This document shows, one piece after another, positions 35,699 through 44,205 of a stretch of 64,000 nt of DNA. Both the position numbers and the translations under genes were made by a program. The notes below the pieces were generated by a model. The model was given only the letters and a program-made list of their open reading frames with translations, had not been told where the DNA came from and ran no database searches. Origin of the DNA: JAXMAO01 sp046350375 (GTDB taxonomy: Bacteria > Planctomycetota > Phycisphaerae > UBA1845 > UTPLA1); the NCBI GenBank assembly GCA_046350375.1, contig JAXMAO010000003.1, positions 62,001 to 126,000 of the forward strand. The letters are read 5' to 3'. Numbering within the stretch: the first letter of the stretch is position 1; the number at the start of each line of letters is the position of its first letter.

Positions 35699-36199
35699 AT
35701 GGTACTCTACCTTGTTCGACACGGCATCGCCACGCCCCGCGGCGAGCAGGGGCTGCTGCCCGACGGCGACCGCGACCTGACCCCGGAGGGGGTGAAAAAG
35801 ACTCGCCGGCTGGCCCGCGCGCTGCACGCTTTGGGGGTCGAACTGTCGGAAATCTGGACCAGCCCGCTGACGCGCGCGGCCCGCACCGCGCGGCTGCTGG
35901 CCGAGTCGTATGACCTGGCGTCGCGCGTCCGCACCCTCGATTGCCTGTCGCCGGGCGGGGCGTTTGACGAACTGGTCGACGCGCTGCGCGAGGTCGGGCG
36001 CGGCGCGGGCATCGCGGCGGTCGGGCACGAGCCCTTCCTGGGCGAGTTCACGTCGTATCTGCTGACCGGCACGCAGGCGGCGTCGATCGCCTACAAGAAA
36101 GGCGGGGTCGCGGCGCTGGAGCTGACCGAGTTTGTGGCGCCGGTGCGGGCGCGGCTGCTGTGGCTGCTGACGCCGCGAATCGTGGGGCAGATCGGCTGA
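35699..36199 (+). CDS. sixA: Phosphohistidine phosphatase SixA
   Basis: 166 residues. Histidine-phosphatase superfamily with LVRHGIA at the start, LTPEGVKKTRRLA, SPLTRAARTA and VGHEPFL. Short SixA-type proteins remove phosphate from phosphohistidine. A GGAGGGAGCGCGC leader precedes the ATG at 35699. In this window it opens a set of genes (CHAD, Ppx/GppA, two thymidylate-kinase-like proteins) all transcribed in the same direction. Confidence 0.9.
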   Translation: MVLYLVRHGIATPRGEQGLLPDGDRDLTPEGVKKTRRLARALHALGVELSEIWTSPLTRAARTARLLAESYDLASRVRTLDCLSPGGAFDELVDALREVGRGAGIAAVGHEPFLGEFTSYLLTGTQAASIAYKKGGVAALELTEFVAPVRARLLWLLTPRIVGQIG

Positions 36200-36399
36200 G
36201 TCAATGGCGATGCCGTTGATCGGGAATTCACGCCGGTAGTGGTGTGCGAGCGCGCCGCCACTGCCGGTGGTGGAGCGCGGTCGATTGACTCGCGATTTAT
36301 CGGACGGCCAACTTAATTCACTTTTCACTATGAGCGGCCGCGGCCGGTTGCTACGATCCGGGCGAGAAACTGCCTGCATCGCGCGCGGAGGTGTTGTGC

Positions 36400-37341
36400 A
36401 TGTCGCCGGCCCACGACCGTCCGTTTCGCGTCCTGTCCGACTACGCTGCTGACCGGCTTGAGAAACTGCGCGACCGGCTGGCCGCGGCGCTCGACGGCGC
36501 CGAGGTCGAGGCGGTGCACGCCGTGCGCGTCACCACGCGGCGGCTGTCGGAAGCCATCGAGCTGATGCGGCCGTGGCTGCCCGAGTCGGCCTGGCGCAAG
36601 GCGCGCCGGCCGCTGCGCGAGGTGCGGCGCGCCTTTCGCAAGGTGCGCGACCTGGACGTGCTGCTGGCTTCGCTGGCCGAGCCGCGCAGCGACGACGTGC
36701 TGGACGCCGTCGATCGCGCCCAGCTTGAAGGCGAGCTGACGCGGCGCCGCGCCGCGGCACTGCGCCGGGCGGCCGAGCGGGCGCGGCGCGTATTGTCCGG
36801 ATCCGCGCTTGAAAAGACCGCCGCGGCGTTGAGCCGATTCAACCGCCGGGCGGATCGCAGCGCGCGCGGCCTGTCCGACGTGATGGGCGACCTGCTGACG
36901 ACCCGCGCGACCGAGCTAGCCGCCCTCGACCCGACGCGCTCGTCGAGCGGCGACCTGCACCCGCTGCGGATCGGCGTGAAGCGGCTGCGCTACGTGGTCG
37001 AGCTCTCGGCGCGGCTGGGGCGCGGCGAACTCGACGGGCCGATCGAAGAGCTGACCGCGATGCAGGACCTGCTGGGGGCGTGGAACGATCACATTTTCGC
37101 CGCCCGGACGCTGGCGAAGCTGGCGTGCCGGCCGCGCGTGCTGGCCGCCCAGTCGACCTGGTGCGCCCGGCTGCTGGGGGCGTCAGCGGCGCGGATGCGT
37201 CTGGCCGAGGTGGAGCGGCAGGCGGTGCTCGAGCGCTGGCCGCGGCTGCGCCCGGCGATTGACGCGATTCTCGATCCGCACGCGGCGCTGCGCGGCGCGG
37301 CGATCGACATCGGCGGCCCGCCCACGGTGCTTTCAGACTGA
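36400..37341 (+). CDS. CHAD domain protein
   Basis: 313 residues, a single CHAD domain. The conserved histidine/basic helices are VEAVHAVRVTTRRLSEAIE near the start and LHPLRIGVKRLRYVVELS in the second half. CHAD proteins bind inorganic polyphosphate through these basic helices. No CYTH or other catalytic domain is fused. The ATG at 36400 (after GGAGGTGTTGTGC) is preferred to an upstream GTG at 36391. It sits 200 bases after sixA and 171 before Ppx/GppA, which supports a phosphate-related role. Confidence 0.9.
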   Translation: MSPAHDRPFRVLSDYAADRLEKLRDRLAAALDGAEVEAVHAVRVTTRRLSEAIELMRPWLPESAWRKARRPLREVRRAFRKVRDLDVLLASLAEPRSDDVLDAVDRAQLEGELTRRRAAALRRAAERARRVLSGSALEKTAAALSRFNRRADRSARGLSDVMGDLLTTRATELAALDPTRSSSGDLHPLRIGVKRLRYVVELSARLGRGELDGPIEELTAMQDLLGAWNDHIFAARTLAKLACRPRVLAAQSTWCARLLGASAARMRLAEVERQAVLERWPRLRPAIDAILDPHAALRGAAIDIGGPPTVLSD

Positions 37342-37512
37342 CCCGCAGACGAAGATGGCCGATAGGGATGCGCCGGCGACCGCGCCGCGGGCTTGGGCGG
37401 TGCGCGGCGCCGCGGCGTTATCGGAGCGCGGCGGGCGCGGAGGGCGCGGCGGCGCGGGCGCGATTATGATGAGGGCACGGCGGCGCGCGGTGCGTCGCAG
37501 GCGGGCGAGCGC

Positions 37513-39249
37513 GTGAGCCACGAACGCGACAACCTGTTGAACGACGCGACCCATGCGGCGCCGGCCGGCCGGACCGCGGCGCTGGGCGACGACGACGCGC
37601 CCTGGCACGGCGCGGCGGGCGACGACGGGGCCGAGTCCATCGCGCGGGCGCGGGCGCACGTGCTGCGCAAGCCGCCGGCCGCCAAGTTTGCGGCGATCGA
37701 CGTGGGGACCAACAGCCTGCACCTGGTGATGGCCGAGATCTCACCCGAGGGCGACTTTCAGATCCTCGGTCGCGACAAGGAGATGGTGCGCCTGGGCCAG
37801 GGCGGGTTCGCGGAGCACGTGCTGACCGACCGCGCCATGGACGAGGGTATGGCGGCGCTGGCGCGGATGCAGAAGATGGCGCGGCTGAAGGGCATCGATC
37901 GGGTGCAGGCGGTCGCGACCAGCGCGGTGCGCGAGGCGCGCAACGGCGGCGACTTCGTCGAGCGCGTCCGCGACGCGCTCGGGCTGGACCTGCTCATCAT
38001 TCCACCCGAGGAGGAAGCGCGGCTGATCTACCTGGCCGTGCGACACGCGGTTGACCTGGGCGACGGCGACAACCTGATCATCGACATCGGCGGCGGCAGC
38101 GTGGAGCTGATCGTCGGCAACGCGCGGCGGGCCGAGATGCTGGCGAGCGTGAAGCTCGGCGGCTCGCGCCTGGCGGAGCTGCACGTGCGGAACGACCCGC
38201 CGACCATCGGCGAGCTGAAGGAGCTGCGGCGGCGGGTGGAGCGCACGCTCAAGCCGGTCTTCGGGCGGATCGGCCGGCGGGCGTTCGGCGCGGTGCATTG
38301 CGACGTCGGGCACGGCGGAAAACCCGCGCTGCTGATGGCGGCCCATCGTGCGGGCGCGACGTGGAGGACGCGCAACGCGGCTGCGCGTCGGGCGCGGCGA
38401 GCTGGAAGACGCCGATGAGCCGCGCTGGCGGGCCGGACGCGCGACGAGCGGGCGAAGATTCCGGGCATCGACGCCAAGCGGGCGGACTCGATTCCCTGCC
38501 CGGGGCGATCGTGCCGATGATGGTGCTGAAGGCTCACGGGCTGGACGGATTTCACTTCTGCGACATGGGCGCTGCGCGAGGATCATCATCGATCACATCA
38601 CCGCGGCAGCGCTGCGGCTGCTGGGCGCGGGCGAACTGGCCTGATCCGCGGATGCGCAGCGTGGTGCAGCTGGCGGAGCGGTGCGGCTATCGCCGGCAGC
38701 ACGCCGAGCAGGTGGTGCGGCCAGCGCGAGCCTGTTCGAGCAGTTGCAGCCGCTGCACGAACTGGAGGGCGTGGTTCGGCGAGCTGCTGAAGTATGCCTG
38801 CCTGCTGCACGACGTGGGCTATCTCATCAGCCACCGCGGCCACCACAAGCATTCGTATTATTTGATCCACAATGGCGGCTTACAGGGGTTCGACGCCCAG
38901 GAGATCGAGCTGATCGCCAACGTGCGCTATCATCGCAAGGGGCGGCCGCGCAAGTCGCACTACAGCTATCAGCACCTCGACGTGGCCGTACCGCCGCGTT
39001 GCGTCGGCTGATTCCGCCGGAGCGGCCAACGCGCTGGACCGCACGCACTACTCGGTGGTTGTCGAGTCGGTTCCGCCGAGATCCTGCCCGACCGCGCGCG
39101 TGCTGGCCATTCATTCGCAGCAGGACGTGGAACTGGAACTCTGGAGCGCGCAGCGGCAGAAATGGAGTTGCTCGAGCTGGGCCTACGGCCGGCCGCTGAC
39201 CGTCCTGCCGAGTTCGCCCGCCGCCTCGGAGACCCCGCGTGCCGACTGA
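37513..39249 (+). pseudogene. Ppx/GppA phosphatase, frame broken many times
   Basis: The first frame (from the GTG at 37513) is clean and clearly Ppx/GppA: FAAIDVGTNSLHLVMAEI, AVATSAVREARNG, IIPPEEEARLIYLAV, LIIDIGGGSVELIVG, VKLGGSRL. After about 38300 the remaining ~300 residues continue but hop between all three frames: TSGTAEN, LRVGRGELEDADEPRWRA, RDERAKIPGIDAKRADSI, LPGAIVPMMVLKAHGLDGF, IIDHIT, SVVQLAERCGYRRQHAEQVV, LLKYACLLHDVGYLISHRG, ALDRTHYSVV, VLAIHSQQDVELELW. I count at least ten switches. The HDVGYLISHRGHH segment is the HD-type C-terminal domain of Ppx. Reading all frames gives a full-length protein. Confidence 0.8.
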
Positions 39250-39932
39250 CTTCGCCGCGCTCACCAAGCCGCACAACTACCCCGGCCGGCTGATCATCGT
39301 CGAGGGCATCGACGGCCTGGGCAAGAGCACGCAGATCCGCCTGCTCGCGCCGCTGGCTGGAGTCGATCGGCTATACCGTCTTCTTCACCGAGTGGAACAG
39401 CGCCGAGCTGGTCCGCAAGACGACCAAGAAGGGCAAGAAGAGCTGCATCCTCACCCCGACCACCTTCAAGTATTCGCACGCCACCGACTGCCCATCGGCT
39501 GGTCATCAACATCATTCCGCCGCTGAAGGCGCATGATCGTGCTGGCTGACCGCTACGTACACGGCGTTTGCTCGCGACGTGGTGCGCGGCTGCGACCGCG
39601 AGTGGGTGCGCAAGGTGTATGGCTTCGCGCCGCGGCCGGACATCGCCTTCTACTTCCGCGTGCCGATCGACGTGTCGGTGCGGCGGCTGACGCAGGCGCG
39701 GCAGGTGATCAAGGACTTCGAGGCGGGCATGGACCTGAACCTGCACCCCGACCCGGTCGAGAGCTTCAAGATCTTCCAGGGGCGCATCCTGGCGGAGTAT
39801 GACAAGATGGTGGACGAGTTCGGGCTGACGATGCTCGACGCGACCGGCGGGATTCCGGAGCAGCAGAAAATCGTCCGCGAGGTGGCGGCCGCCAAGCTGG
39901 CCGACGTGTCGAGAAAGCCGAGGATCGCGTGA
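39239..39932 (+). pseudogene. Thymidylate-kinase-like protein 1, frame broken
   Basis: P-loop kinase of the dTMP kinase family. The GTG start at 39239 lies inside the end of Ppx. The fragments in order: RLIIVEGIDGLGKSTQIRLL (intact GKST P-loop), then in other frames RWLESIGYTVFFTEWNSAEL, RLVINIIPPL, IVLADRYV, TAFARDVVRGCDREWVRKVY and, in one clean frame from 39579 to the stop, IAFYFRVPIDVSVRRL and FKIFQGRILAEYDKM. Four switches fall between about 39350 and 39575. Its stop overlaps the second kinase (GTGA at 39929-39932). Confidence 0.78.
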
Positions 39933-40714
39933 CGCCGCTGAAATTCCTGGGAAATGGCCTGCCGTATCTCGACACGTCCGACTGCCCCGGCGTGCTGATT
40001 ACGCTCGAGGGGACCGACGGCGTCGGCCGCACGACGCAGATGGTCATGCTGCGCGACTGGCTCGAGGTGCAGGGGCACGGCGTGGTGGAGACGGGCTGGA
40101 CGCGCAGCCCGCTGATCGGCCAGGCGATCACCGAGGCCAAGCAGGGCCGCGCGCTGAACCCGTTCACCTACTCGCTGCTCTATGCGGCCGACTTCGCCGA
40201 CCGGCTGGAGAAGGAGATCATCCCGGCGCTGCGGAGCGGGTTCGTGGTGCTGGCCGACCGGTTTGTCTATACGGCGCTGGCGCGCGACGCGGTGCGCGGG
40301 GTCGATCGGCGCTGGGTGCGCGACCTGTTCGGTTTCGCGCCGGTGCCGCACCTGGTGCTCTACCTAAGCATCGATCTGCCAACGCTGATCCGGCGGGTGA
40401 TCTCGCGCGGCATCATCGACTACTTCGAGTTCGGCATGGACATGTCGATGGGCGACGACCCGTACGACAGCTTCAAGCGCTACCAGTCGAAACTGCTGAA
40501 GGAATATGACGAGATGGCGGCCGAGTTCGGCTTCCACAAGGTCAGCGCCACCGCCGCGCCGGAGAAGATTCAGGCCGACCTGCGGCGGATCGTGGCGGAC
40601 TATTTCGAGACGCGCAAGCTGGGCGGCGCGAACGGCGGACGGATGGACCCCGGCGCGGTCCGCCGGCCGCACCTCGAGCACGGCGTGACCAAGCCGACCA
40701 AGATGGTGACCTGA
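39929..40714 (+). CDS. Thymidylate-kinase-like protein 2 with altered P-loop
   Basis: 261 residues and homologous to the preceding gene along its length. The P-loop reads EGTDGVGRTTQ: arginine 34 replaces the lysine that normally binds ATP phosphates. The remaining kinase landmarks persist: VVLADRFVYTALARDAVRG, LVLYLSIDLPTLIRR, and FKRYQSKLLKEYDEMA. The C-terminal 40 residues are polar and unconserved. True dTMP kinases are about 205-215 residues, so both copies are longer. It could be a non-catalytic partner of copy 1, or a kinase with different nucleotide handling. Followed 27 bases later by cstA. Confidence 0.8.
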   Translation: MTPLKFLGNGLPYLDTSDCPGVLITLEGTDGVGRTTQMVMLRDWLEVQGHGVVETGWTRSPLIGQAITEAKQGRALNPFTYSLLYAADFADRLEKEIIPALRSGFVVLADRFVYTALARDAVRGVDRRWVRDLFGFAPVPHLVLYLSIDLPTLIRRVISRGIIDYFEFGMDMSMGDDPYDSFKRYQSKLLKEYDEMAAEFGFHKVSATAAPEKIQADLRRIVADYFETRKLGGANGGRMDPGAVRRPHLEHGVTKPTKMVT

Positions 40715-40741
40715 GCCGGCACGGCCGGTATTGTTCGGTCC

Positions 40742-42634
40742 ATGCCAACCGGCGCGACGAGTTCCTCCCTGCACGCCATGCCGCTGGTGGTCGCCGCGCT
40801 GTGCGTGCTGGCGCTCGCCTATCGCTACTACTCCGCCTTCATCGCCGCGCGGGTGCTGGTGCTGGACGACGCGCGCGTCACGCCCGCCCATCGGCTGAAC
40901 GACGGGCACAACTATCACCCGACCCACAAGTGGGTGCTGTTCGGCCATCACTTCGCGGCCATCTCGGGCGCGGGGCCGCTGATCGGCCCGGTGCTGGCGG
41001 CGCAGTTCGGCTGGGCGCCGAGCTACGTGTGGCTGCTGGTCGGCGTGGTGATCGGCGGCGCGGTGCAGGATTTCGTCGTGCTGGCGGCGTCGATGCGGCG
41101 CGACGGCCGATCGCTGGCCGAGCTGGCGCGGCAGGAGCTGGGGACGTTCGGCGGGCTGGTGACTGGCGTCGCGATCCTGTTCATCGTGGTGATTGCGCTG
41201 GCCGGTCTGGGGGCGGCGGTTCGCAACGCGCTGGCCGAGTCGGCCTGGGGCGCGTTCACAATCGCCTGCACGATTCCGATTGCCCTGCTGATGGCGGCGT
41301 ACATGTACAAGCTGCGGCCGGGCGCGGTGGTCGAGGCGTCGGCGATTGGCGTGGCGCTGCTCTTGGCGGCGGTCTGGTGCGGGCAATATGCGCAGACGGC
41401 CGCGTGGGGGCGCTGGTTCCTGCTGACGCGCGACCAGATTGTCTATGCGATGGCGGCCTACGGCTTTGTCGCCAGCGTCCTGCCGGTGTGGCTGCTGCTC
41501 TGTCCGCGCGACTACCTCTCGGCGTTCATGAAGATCGGGACGATCGCGCTGCTGGTGGCCGGCGTGATCGTGGTGAATCCGCCGATGCGGATTCCGGCGG
41601 TCAGCGAGTTTGCCCGGGCCGGCAACGGGCCGGTGATTCCGGGCAGCGTCTTTCCGATGGTGTTCATCACCGTGATGTGCGGCGCGGTGAGCGGCTTTCA
41701 CAGCCTGGTGTCGTCGGGGACGACGCCCAAGATGATCGCGCGCGAGTCGCACGCTCGGCCGATCGGCTATGGCTGCATGCTGATCGAGAGCCTGGTGGGG
41801 GTGATTGCGCTGGTGGCGGTCTCGGGGCTGGAGCCGGACGACTATTTCCTGATCAACACGCCCCCGGCGCGGGCAGCGCAGTATGACTTTCACGCGGTCG
41901 ATCTGCCGGACCTCGAGCACGCGGTGGGCGAGCCGCTGGTCGGCCGGACGGGCGGCGCGCCGACGCTGGCGGTGGGCATGGCGAAGATCTTCTCGAAGCT
42001 GCCGCTCTTGTCGGGGCCGCGGGTGACGGCGATCTGGTATCACTTCGCGATCATGTTTGAGGCGCTGTTCATTCTGACGACGATCGACACCGGGACGCGG
42101 ATCGCGCGGTTTCTGTTGCAGGAGTTCATCGCCCGGCTGACGTTCCTGGGGCCGGTGGCGACGCGCTTTCACAACCCCGGCTGGTGGCCGGGGGTGTTCG
42201 TCAGCACGACGCTGATCGTGGCGGCCTGGGCGGGCTTTCTGAAGTCCGGCGGGATCGACACCATCTGGCCGATGTTCGGCATCGCCAACCAGATGCTGGC
42301 GGCGATCGCGCTGGCGGTGATGACGACGCTGCTGCTGCGGGCCGGGCGCGGGCGGCAGGCGTGGATCACCGCGGTGCCGATGGCGTGGGTGCTGGTCACG
42401 ACGACCGCGGGCGGCGTGACGCAGATTCGCCGCGTCTTCTGGCCGATGGCGACCCGCGCGGGCGCGGCGCCGGCCGAGGTGCTGAAAGGGTGGCTGAACC
42501 TGGCGCTGGTGGCGGTGATGATCGGCTGTGCCGGGCTGATCGTGGCGCGGTGCGTGGCGCGGTGGCGCGAGGCGTGGCGGACGCGCCCGCCGCGGCGGGT
42601 GCCGGCGGCCATGGATGAGCGCGCCGCGGCATGA
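40742..42634 (+). CDS. cstA: Carbon starvation protein CstA (peptide/pyruvate transporter family)
   Basis: 630 residues with about 16 membrane spans. The family signature is at the N-terminus: ALAYRYYSAFIAARVL, NDGHNYHPTHKWVLFGHHFAAI and SGAGPLIGPVLAAQFGW. Also present are VQDFVVLAASMRRDGRSL and GAVSGFHSLVSSGTTPKM. It is probably an inner-membrane uptake system for peptides or pyruvate. It follows the kinase pair closely and may be co-transcribed. It ends just before the convergent UDP-glucuronate decarboxylase gene. Confidence 0.93.
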   Translation: MPTGATSSSLHAMPLVVAALCVLALAYRYYSAFIAARVLVLDDARVTPAHRLNDGHNYHPTHKWVLFGHHFAAISGAGPLIGPVLAAQFGWAPSYVWLLVGVVIGGAVQDFVVLAASMRRDGRSLAELARQELGTFGGLVTGVAILFIVVIALAGLGAAVRNALAESAWGAFTIACTIPIALLMAAYMYKLRPGAVVEASAIGVALLLAAVWCGQYAQTAAWGRWFLLTRDQIVYAMAAYGFVASVLPVWLLLCPRDYLSAFMKIGTIALLVAGVIVVNPPMRIPAVSEFARAGNGPVIPGSVFPMVFITVMCGAVSGFHSLVSSGTTPKMIARESHARPIGYGCMLIESLVGVIALVAVSGLEPDDYFLINTPPARAAQYDFHAVDLPDLEHAVGEPLVGRTGGAPTLAVGMAKIFSKLPLLSGPRVTAIWYHFAIMFEALFILTTIDTGTRIARFLLQEFIARLTFLGPVATRFHNPGWWPGVFVSTTLIVAAWAGFLKSGGIDTIWPMFGIANQMLAAIALAVMTTLLLRAGRGRQAWITAVPMAWVLVTTTAGGVTQIRRVFWPMATRAGAAPAEVLKGWLNLALVAVMIGCAGLIVARCVARWREAWRTRPPRRVPAAMDERAAA

Positions 42635-42646
42635 CGGGGCGCGGCG

Positions 42647-43590
42647 CTAGCCGCCGGCTCCGGCGTCGCCGCTCCGGAACCACTCGATCGTGCGGGCAAA
42701 CCCGTCGCGCCAGGCGGTGGTCGGCGACCAGCCGAGCAGCGTGCGGGCGCGGGTCAGGTCCAGGCGGCGTCGCTCCGGGTCATCCCGGGCGCGGCACGAA
42801 GCTGATTGCGCTTGCGGCTGCCGGTCAGCTCGACGACCGCCTCGGCGGCCTGGCGCAGGGTGATCTCGGCGTCGTTGCCGATGTTGACCGGCTCGACCAC
42901 GTCGCTGCGCGCCAGGCGCAGGATGCCGTCGACCAGGTCGGCCACGTAACAGAAGCTGCGGGTCTGCGAGCCGTCGCCGTGGACGGTGATCGGCCGGCCG
43001 GCGAGCGCCTGGTCGATGAACGTTGGCAGGGCGCGGCCATCGTCCACGCGCATCCGCGGGCCGTAGGTGTTGAAGATGCGGACCAGGCGCGTGGCGACGC
43101 CGTGAACGCGGTGATAGCTCATGCAGAGCGCCTCGGCGAAGCGCTTGCCCTCGTCGTAGGGCGAGCGCGGACCGATGGGGTTGACGTTGCCCCAGTAGGT
43201 CTCGCGCTGCGGATGTTCGAGCGGGTCGCCGTAGCACTCGCTGGTGGAGGCCTGGAGGATGACGGCGCGGTCGCGCCGCGCGATCTCGAGCAGGTGCTGC
43301 ATGCCGCGGCTGCAAACGTCCATGATGGCGATGGCCTTGTCGCGGAAGTCGACCGGCGAGGCCGGGCAGGCCATGTTGAAGATGCAATCGACGGCGGGAA
43401 TTTCGGGCAGCGGCCGGGCGATGTCGGCCTCGATGAACTGGAAGCCGGCGACGGCGCGGAGGGCGGCGGCGTTCTGCGGCTGGCCCGAGAGGAAGTTGTC
43501 GACGCCGAGGACGGCGTGGCCCTCGTCCAGCAGCCGGCGGCTGAGGTGATAGCCGATGAATCCCGCACAACCGGCGACCAGGACGCGCAT
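42647..43590 (-). pseudogene. UDP-glucuronate decarboxylase-like epimerase, frameshifted near the C-terminus
   Basis: Short-chain dehydrogenase/epimerase converting UDP-glucuronate to UDP-xylose. Main frame: VAGCAGFIGYHLS (NAD loop), FNMACPASPVDF, ASTSECYGDPLEHPQ, YDEGKRFAEALCM (YxxxK), RIFNTYGPRMRVDDGR, GSQTRSFCYVADLV, PVNIGNDAEITL. This frame stops at 42754. The last ~45 residues (DDPERRRLDLTRARTLLGW, ARTIEWFR) are in another frame that ends at 42647. The break lies near 42786, at a G run (CCCGGGATGAC) where one more G restores the usual DDP motif. Otherwise complete. Confidence 0.85.
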
Positions 43591-43638
43591 GAGGCGGCAC
43601 GTTAGGCGAGCGCGCGGCGGTCGACAAGCGCGGCGCGG

Positions 43639-44052
43639 CTAGCCCGCGGCGAGCCGGGCGCGGACGTCGCCGATGAAGCGGACCTTCAGGCCGAAGTTCT
43701 CGCCGATCTTGACGGCCTCGCCGGTGCCGATGCACTTGCTGCCGGCGACCAGCTCCAGCTCGGCGTCGACCCGCTTTTCGAATTCGAGGATGGAGCCGGA
43801 GGTCATCTGCATGATCTCGTGGACCGACATGCGGCGCTGCGCCAGCCGAACGCGGAGCGGCACCTTGAGGCGCAGGACGCGGCCAGGCTCGGCGCGGCCG
43901 GAAGGGCGCGGCGGGGGCGCGGGCGCGGCTGCCGCGGCGGCGGGCGCCGCTTGGGGCGCGTTCGCCGGGGCCGCGCCGGTGGCGCTGGCGAGCTCGGTGA
44001 CGGCCTGCTGGGCGTCGGCGAGGACGGCGTCGATGTCAGACTGGGAGAACAT
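43639..44052 (-). CDS. fliN: Flagellar motor switch protein FliN (SpoA domain)
   Basis: 137 residues. The opening FSQSDIDAVLADA is the FliM/FliN N-terminal signature, followed by an Ala/Pro linker (residues 25-55). The SpoA/C-ring domain has LRLKVPLRVRLAQRRMSVHEIM, SGSILEFEKRVDAELELVAG and GEAVKIGENFGLKVRFI. It builds the flagellar switch complex. It is isolated from other flagellar genes here, lying between the fatty-acid operon and the decarboxylase gene. Confidence 0.88.
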   Translation of the reverse strand: MFSQSDIDAVLADAQQAVTELASATGAAPANAPQAAPAAAAAAPAPPPRPSGRAEPGRVLRLKVPLRVRLAQRRMSVHEIMQMTSGSILEFEKRVDAELELVAGSKCIGTGEAVKIGENFGLKVRFIGDVRARLAAG

Positions 44053-44205
44053 GAACGGTGCCTGAAGGCGAACGCGCGGCGCGGCGGCCGCGAGCGCGGG
44101 ACGGCCCTGCGGCTCTATCGGTGCGTCCGGAAACAGACTTGAAGCAATGATTGCGGGGGCGCGGCCGGGCGGCAGCGGGCGGCAGCGGGCGGCATGGGGA
44201 GGCCG

